A stretch of 64,000 nt of DNA from Timema cristinae (Eukaryota > Arthropoda > Insecta > Phasmatodea > Timematidae). How positions within the stretch are numbered: position 1 is the first letter of the stretch; every line of letters begins with the position of its first letter. The position numbers and the translations under genes are program-made. A model generated the notes under the pieces. The model saw only the letters and a program-made list of their open reading frames with translations, did not search any database and was not told where the DNA came from. Location of the stretch: the NCBI GenBank assembly GCA_039000515.1, contig JBCFYV010000012.1, forward strand, positions 115,393,949 through 115,457,948, given 5' to 3'. Of this stretch, positions 60,901-64,000 are shown one piece after another.

Positions 60901-63361
60901 AAGCTTGTTTGTTTGTATTCTACAGACTGTATAAATATAAAGTTGCATTTAATTGATAAAAAATCCTTTGTTTACATTAATAAATTAATGGTCTTGTAAT
61001 TTATTGGATAATTTATATTATGGAGTAGTTACTAATCCTTATTTAATATCTATTCTGCAATTCCATTTAATTTTGATTTGTTTCATTCCAGCCACTTCCC
61101 TTGTTTCCGTGTTATCCGACCACCTGTCAATCCCGTTTAGATCGGACAGTTGAGACTCTAAATGTTTTGAGTTATTCATCAGCTGACACACAAGCACAAT
61201 CTCAAATTTGTTGAACCTATAAAACGGTCAATATTGAACACAAACTTCTTTTAAAGGCTCGGCTAGAACTCGAAGTTTGAGTTAATATCTGGTTAAGAAA
61301 TAAAGCTTATAATAATAAAATTACAATCTGTTGTTTCTTGTATCAAACAAAGAATCATAGAGAGAAGTAGTCAGCTTCTCAAACCACTCGGCCATATTGC
61401 GGGACTCACCCAATAGAGGAACTGAGACACTGGATCAAATTCAACCGCCCTGACATTCTTCAACCCCTGGACCGGCAGGACAATGTCGGGACAGTCAGCT
61501 GTGTCCGGCACAAGACGGCTCAGAGAGTTCTTCTGGCTAAGGAGTAGGAACGAACGAGGGGCTGGAAAACAAAACAATACCTCATCATTTGTTTTTAAAG
61601 CTACTCCTTAGGATAATTCACAATATATTACAGATAAGTCTAATACACATTTTCTAGAATACAAAAGTTTAAATTTACCAACAAATCTAAAATTAGAATT
61701 CGATTTCACATTTTTGAAACATGAGAAGGATAAAAAGTTTAATTCCCACATTGGTAAGAAGATCGGCTTTCCCCGCCTCAAATGGGTAAAAGTAGAAAAA
61801 AAAGCCAAAACTTTCATGAAAATACTCAAATAGCCTGTGACTTGTTTTATACTTAAAAAAAATATTAATTTATTCATAATAACCGCAGGCTTGTTATAGT
61901 ATAATTATGAATTCATCGTGGCATTCATCCATTCAATCAAGTGATGAAATAATGGTATCTAGTTCTTTCGTTTTACCTATATATATGTGGTCTGAGCTAT
62001 CCAATAAGAATCATAATATTTCTCTAAGAGGGAAACCTCTCTTTGCTTCATGAGGTAATTGCATTTGTAAGAAGATAGAGGAAAGGTAGATAATAAACTC
62101 AATATAGCTTTTACAATAAAAGAAGAACACAGTTCAGACTTTACATTGCTGCTACTGGACAAAGAGGTATTGGCTGCCTCTTGAAGAAAATAGATCGTTA
62201 TCACCCAATCATATGACATGTTTATTCTATCAGAACTCATCAGGAGAAAATGTGAAACCCTAAAAGTTCCTAAAAGAGGAAACCAAACAAAAGGGAGGAA
62301 AAAGAAATTTGTAAGCAATGAGAGGACACTTTGATAGGAAAATGTAGAAGGAATAACATAAAGGACAAACACAGGAAATGAAAAGGCCATATTGTGTTTG
62401 TTCCTTTTATATGTTTCCATCCACCTTTCCTGTACCTTCTTCCAAAAAATATCTTACAATTACCTAATAAGGCAAAGAGAAGTTTTCCTTATAGAGAAAT
62501 ATAACATAAGTAAATTTAAATTTCATAATTATTTTAAATACTTAATAACCCTTAAGTATTTAAAAGATTCAAAACTGTGAAGTTCCGATCACCATTATAT
62601 ATCTCTAGGGTGTGCTAACTGCTAAGTTGACTTTGCCAATTCAACGCAAAGTCAAACAAAACATTAGTAGATATTCCCAAAGCCGAATCAAGGTTTGAAT
62701 ATTCATAAATGTTTCATATTCGAAAATAATATTTATGTTACACAGTTTTTTTTTTTTAATATTAATTCACCAAGTGATTTAACATAATCCACCCTTACCT
62801 AATAAATCATATCAGGAAAATTTAGTTAGCTTGTATATTTATCAAGTTGACAATCATTAATGTGTATTTTAAATTAAAATGTATTTATTTGTGAAGGTTC
62901 TTAATTGTCGAATCTGGTTTTGAAGTGAAGTTGAAGCTGGTGAAAATATGAAGAAAAGTTTTAAGATTTTAAAGCTTCCTACTTCCCTAATAATTTAAAT
63001 ATTTTAAAAATAAATTGTTTAGCGTGTTAACGCAGAAGTTCCCACCTAGACACGTGACATTGTCCCCGGCCAGAATGTAATGGGTTGGGCAGCCACAGCG
63101 GTGAGTGTACGACTGCCTGTTGGGGGTGGCCCCGTGGCTGTTGGCGCCCGAACCACCGGGAGAAGGAAGGGCCAGACAGAGGTGAGAGCAGCCTCCGTTC
63201 CCAACGGCGCACTGGTTCCAACCAGACTGCCTCGAGTTGTGGAACACCAGGATATCTGTGACGTACTCCAATTGTGCATGAATGCGCGTCCGGTTACAGC
63301 CAGTTGTCTTGTTAGCGCACTCGATGTTGCCGGTCTTCCAGTCTGTCCAGTAGATGTAGTC
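48102..63361 (-). CDS. arr: arrow / LRP5/6 Wnt co-receptor, 3' part of gene (eight exons)
   Basis: Single-pass plasma-membrane co-receptor that acts with Frizzled in canonical Wnt/Wingless signalling. Exons on the minus strand, in transcription order: 63361-63046, 61561-61410, 60824-60574, 57329-57141, 55410-55218, 52611-52284, 51217-51029, 48975-48102. Each junction has AG/GT borders, and phases match at all but the last. Encoded order: last blade of propeller 3, EGF3, propeller 4, EGF4, three LDLa repeats, transmembrane helix, cytoplasmic tail with five PPP(S/T)P-type motifs. The domain order and the tail segments [17 protein letters not shown] and PPPPTPRS agree with LRP6 as I know it; this architecture separates LRP5/6 from other LDL-receptor relatives. 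About 830 residues are visible. Propellers 1 and 2, EGF1, EGF2 and the signal peptide must lie beyond the window. Introns run from about 0.5 to 3.2 kb and carry many transposon remnants. The last junction is out of phase, so a small exon may be missing. The symbol follows the fly gene and is inferred from architecture. Confidence 0.95.
48990..49105 (+). mobile_element. LINE 3' tail fragment
   Basis: GCAAGGCAGGCCACAAAAAAT, GGAGGAGCAGATAACAG and GAAAGTGAGAGGAGAAG match the passage following the WYGH-x-RM region in the copies at 51.5 and 59.4 kb. It lies immediately upstream of the arrow last exon, antisense to it. Confidence 0.55.
51029..51217 (-). CDS. arr: arrow exon: LDLa2 end and LDLa3
   Basis: 189 nt with acceptor TTCCACTACAG and a strong donor GGGG|GTGAGT. 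It encodes [20 protein letters not shown] (end of LDLa2), then LDLa3 with all six cysteines and the acidic end [14 protein letters not shown]. It ends one base into a codon, while the next recognised exon needs two bases from upstream, so this junction is out of phase. Confidence 0.92.
51310..51950 (+). mobile_element. LINE 3' tail, split by a SINE
   Basis: Left part 51310-51560 carries the decayed ORF tail: segments reading [15 protein letters not shown] and [19 protein letters not shown]. Right part from 51820 continues GAGAAGAATGGAAGTG and ends AGCCGGCCATAGGCTC and (GAT)n. Confidence 0.75.
51561..51819 (-). mobile_element. SINE family 1, complete, inserted in a LINE tail
   Basis: All parts present in minus orientation. 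The 11-bp direct repeat AAGTGAGAGAA lies at 51550-51560 and 51820-51830. Removing the SINE and one repeat restores the LINE sequence as in the 59.4 kb copy. Confidence 0.93.
52008..52160 (+). mobile_element. degenerate SINE family 1
   Basis: CAAGGGTTCGAATCTTAGC and CTCTTTCGCAAATAAGATCC echo the head and body of the family. Confidence 0.4.
52284..52611 (-). CDS. arr: arrow exon: EGF4, LDLa1 and start of LDLa2
   Basis: 328 nt with acceptor CTTGTCGCAG and donor GCATTG|GTGAGT. Exon residues 7-49 form the fourth EGF repeat ([12 protein letters not shown], then VCSCPVGM). Residues 55-93 form LDLa1, with the Ca-binding end [16 protein letters not shown]. LDLa2 begins at about residue 96 and is completed by the next exon through a split Asp codon ([10 protein letters not shown]). 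In LRP5/6 the LDLa repeats sit between the propellers and the membrane. Confidence 0.94.
52770..53145 (+). repeat. dispersed repeat A
   Basis: TTAGGAAGTTGTGTTGTGTG, GAGTTCCGACAGAATGAAAC, TTGTCCAGTGGCATCAATG, TTCATTGTAAAAGCCATAT. Uninterrupted at the TA where the 18.1 kb copy holds a mariner. Confidence 0.75.
53148..53532. mobile_element. foldback element, family 2, copy 1
   Basis: Inverted arms: GAAGAAAGCCCACCTAGG near the left, and TTAGCTATTGGGCCACCTC at the right end shared with copy 2. The centre is itself an inverted repeat (about 53228-53335, ACACACATTTGAACAC versus GTTTAAATGTGTGT). Confidence 0.65.
53885..53997 (+). other. exon-like stretch inside an arrow intron, antisense to arrow
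   Basis: A pyrimidine-rich acceptor (GCTTGTTTCTTCTAG) is followed by an open frame reading [20 protein letters not shown] then [17 protein letters not shown] and a stop. The composition is protein-like and unlike the AT-rich flanks. It could be the last exon of a nested gene or a transposon remnant. No partner exon was found. Confidence 0.28.
55135..55200 (-). mobile_element. tRNA-like fragment
   Basis: GAACCTGGGACCCTTAGCCC resembles the piece at 22.1 kb. No cloverleaf. Confidence 0.35.
55218..55410 (-). CDS. arr: arrow exon: closing blade of propeller 4
   Basis: 193 nt with acceptor TTTGTTTCAG and donor AAACAG|GTACAT. It starts with one base completing an Arg codon. It encodes [29 protein letters not shown] and [14 protein letters not shown], matching the last propeller 4 blade and the conserved Q-ARIAQL segment before EGF4. 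It ends in phase 0. Confidence 0.93.
56398..56990 (+). mobile_element. SINE family 3 interrupted by repeat A
   Basis: The family 3 head and body (56398-56535, CACCTTAGCTCAGTCAATAG and AACGGCCGGGG) are separated from the family 3 tail (56945-56990, GAAGCTACGACAGGCGTAGC) by about 400 bp of repeat A. Confidence 0.7.
56540..56940 (+). repeat. dispersed repeat A
   Basis: TTAGGAAGTTGTGTTGAGGG, GAGTTCCGATAGAATGAAAC, TTGTCCAGTGGCAGCAGTG, TTCATTGTAAAAGCCATATT. This is the closest match to the sequence flanking the mariner. Confidence 0.8.
57141..57329 (-). CDS. arr: arrow exon: propeller 4, later blades
   Basis: 189 nt with acceptor ATACTACAG and donor GGAAG|GTAGGC. It continues PEKG into [20 protein letters not shown], a clear YWTD-type blade, and ends with [19 protein letters not shown]. 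Relative to vertebrate LRP6 the FWA...SSDL loop looks about two residues shorter. Phase matches both neighbours. Confidence 0.93.
57660..57955 (+). mobile_element. DNA-transposon fragment with MADF/Myb-like piece
   Basis: GCCTGATACACACTAGGAAACA followed by CAACATGTTGCCC and GTTGTCGACAAC repeats resembles the ends of PIF/Harbinger-type elements. A reading frame then gives [13 protein letters not shown], and a shifted frame [14 protein letters not shown], in the order of a MADF (Myb/SANT-like) domain. Frames are broken. Confidence 0.4.
57957..59520 (+). mobile_element. LINE 3' tail with internal satellite expansion
   Basis: The unexpanded left edge (58000-58140) contains codons for [10 protein letters not shown] and [15 protein letters not shown] in different frames. 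After the tandem array the tail resumes (AGGAGAATGATGGAGGTG, AGTGTGCAAGTGAGAGGAG) and ends at CCGGCCCCATGCTGG and (GAT)n. Confidence 0.8.
58087..59330. repeat. 62-63 bp satellite of about 20 units, LINE-derived
   Basis: Two alternating unit types: GAGGAAGCAAGACTGAGATGG and GAGTAAGCAAAGGTTGAGGTGG, each continuing TATGGACATGTAATGAGGAT. The unit is the stretch encoding the [14 protein letters not shown] motif of the LINE ORF tail. Many overlapping minus-strand open frames here are repeat by-products. Confidence 0.95.
60068..60370. mobile_element. foldback element, family 2, copy 2
   Basis: Arms at about 60100-60205 and 60272-60365: ATGAAGAAAGCCCACCTAGG in one, CCTAGGTGGGCTTTCTTCAT in the other. 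Outer end GAGGTGGCCCAATAGCTAAA is shared with 53.5 and 23.87 kb. Confidence 0.8.
60574..60824 (-). CDS. arr: arrow exon: propeller 4, middle blades
   Basis: 251 nt, acceptor TTCTTGGCAG and donor AAAGG|GTTAGT. It starts in phase 0 with [11 protein letters not shown] and contains [17 protein letters not shown] and [16 protein letters not shown], both close to the LRP6 propeller 4 sequence, and ends in HPEKG. An N-glycosylation sequon (NVT) is conserved with vertebrates. It is notably GC-richer than the introns on either side, as expected for a conserved exon. Confidence 0.94.
61410..61561 (-). CDS. arr: arrow exon: first strands of propeller 4
   Basis: 152 nt, bordered by TTTTCCAG at the 5' side and TGG|GTGAGT at the 3' side. 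It begins with two bases that complete an Ala codon with the previous exon, giving the conserved [14 protein letters not shown] passage that opens the fourth propeller. It ends with QFLYW exactly on a codon boundary. [19 protein letters not shown] corresponds to the equivalent vertebrate LRP6 strand. Confidence 0.93.
61985..62445 (-). repeat. dispersed repeat A, inverted copy
   Basis: Contains CTGCTACTGGACAAAGAGG and AGGGAAACCTCTCTTTGC, complements of the repeat A body; the right part carries GGCCATATTGTGTTTGTTCC in plus orientation, so the copy is rearranged. Confidence 0.6.
63046..63361 (-). CDS. arr: arrow exon: last blade of propeller 3 and EGF3
   Basis: First arrow exon visible in the window, 316 nt, phase 0 at its start and ending with one extra base. 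The acceptor is a run of T ending CAAG; the donor is CTAG|GTGGGA. It reads DYIYWTDW, the signature of a YWTD propeller blade, then the junction segment [15 protein letters not shown] that leads into an EGF-like repeat (about residues 51-104 of the visible protein). Compared with vertebrate LRP6, the EGF repeat has roughly 17 extra residues between the fourth and fifth cysteines, rich in Gly, Ser, Asn and His. The blade has two unusual cysteines (IECANK and TGCNRT). NKT and NVT are possible N-glycosylation sites. Confidence 0.94.
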
Positions 63362-64000
63362 CTTGAAAAAAAAAATTAGATGAGACGTATAGTGGGGAAA
63401 CTTTTAATTGATATACGGTCGCCAAGCAGGGCTCTGTGAACACTTGGATTTTGAGCTTGGAGCTGAGCTAGTCATTTAATCTCTAGATCGAGATCAAAAG
63501 TTTTGTATTATTGTTATTTTCAAGCTTTCACTTGAAGTATGTAATAATCAATTTTTAAAAAGTAATGATTAGCATAGGCTATTTAATTTAGATAATACCG
63601 GTATAGGCTTTTCCACTTATAAATCATTCGTTAACTTAATGAATTGTTAAAATTAATATAAATTTTCCCATTAACAACGTAATAGAGCTTTTAGACTATT
63701 TTCGACCGTACATTTATTCAATATTGTTCAATTTTGAATTAGCCATGATTTAAGTTGCATTGCAATGACAAAGCAATGAAAATAACTAAATAATTGGATA
63801 ATCATTAATTTTTCCATTTTTACCTGGTCCCTTTCTAAAATACTAATTTCACTTATATTAAAAATCTAGTATCAAGAATATATTATACTTAGGGAATTGC
63901 AAAATGTGAGGTTATTTTTAGAGAAAAAATTGTGTTATTTTTCTCAAAGAGCGATGATATGATAAGCTGAAAGCGATATTATTTACATAAATTCGAGTCG
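63362..64000 (-). other. arrow intron, upstream part of gene continues past window
   Basis: AT-rich sequence upstream of the propeller 3 exon. I see no exon, repeat or RNA gene here. The intron must continue beyond the window because propellers 1-3 are not present. Confidence 0.7.

Noticed and set aside
61977..62420. 147-codon minus-strand open frame
   Set aside because: Lies across the inverted repeat A copy, with no coding-like composition.

Overview
This is a 64 kb piece of an animal nuclear genome, almost certainly an insect. It is AT-rich and intron-rich, it carries mariner, hAT-like, SINE and LINE debris, it has a short stretch of TTAGG (the insect telomere motif), and its only long gene is an arrow/LRP5/6 Wnt co-receptor. 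Nothing in it looks bacterial or viral. The order cannot be fixed from the sequence alone.

Layout. (1) 1-20.5 kb is intergenic and dominated by mobile DNA. It holds foldback elements, tRNA-derived SINEs, a 28-bp minisatellite whose units carry a 5' splice-site motif (7.69-8.54 kb), a degraded LTR-retrotransposon gag fragment with two related AT-rich blocks (10.2-16 kb), a 51-bp minisatellite readable as a 17-residue protein repeat (12.7-13.7 kb), and a hAT-like element (16.755-19.856 kb) with a mariner transposon nested inside it. (2) 20.6-35.2 kb holds a minus-strand gene of unknown function, built from spliced exons: a possible non-coding first exon near 34.9 kb, a start-codon exon at 29.4-29.7 kb, then 27.5-27.6, 25.7 and 20.6-21.2 kb. 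(3) 35.9-36.8 kb is a compact plus-strand two-exon gene encoding a 68-residue protein I do not recognise. It has start, phase-matched splice sites, stop and polyadenylation signal, and it may share a divergent promoter region with the previous gene. (4) 36.9-48 kb is intergenic, with SINEs and a diverged internal duplication. (5) 48.1-63.4 kb on the minus strand holds the 3' half of arrow/LRP5/6: the end of beta-propeller 3, EGF3, propeller 4, EGF4, three LDL-receptor class A repeats, the transmembrane helix and a cytoplasmic tail with the PPP(S/T)P motifs. The 5' exons lie beyond position 64000.

Function. The best-understood product is arrow/LRP5/6. At the plasma membrane it pairs with Frizzled to bind Wnt, and its phosphorylated PPP(S/T)Px(S/T) motifs recruit Axin and stabilise Armadillo/beta-catenin. 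The introns of arrow are heavily invaded: a LINE tail expanded into a 62-63 bp satellite, a SINE inserted in another LINE tail with a clean target-site duplication, foldback elements, and a Myb/SANT (MADF)-like fragment. I found no new multi-gene system. The most novel items are the 68-residue gene, the unknown minus-strand gene, the nested transposons that can be dated by their empty sites, and two SINE families with different tRNA heads but one shared 3' tail.
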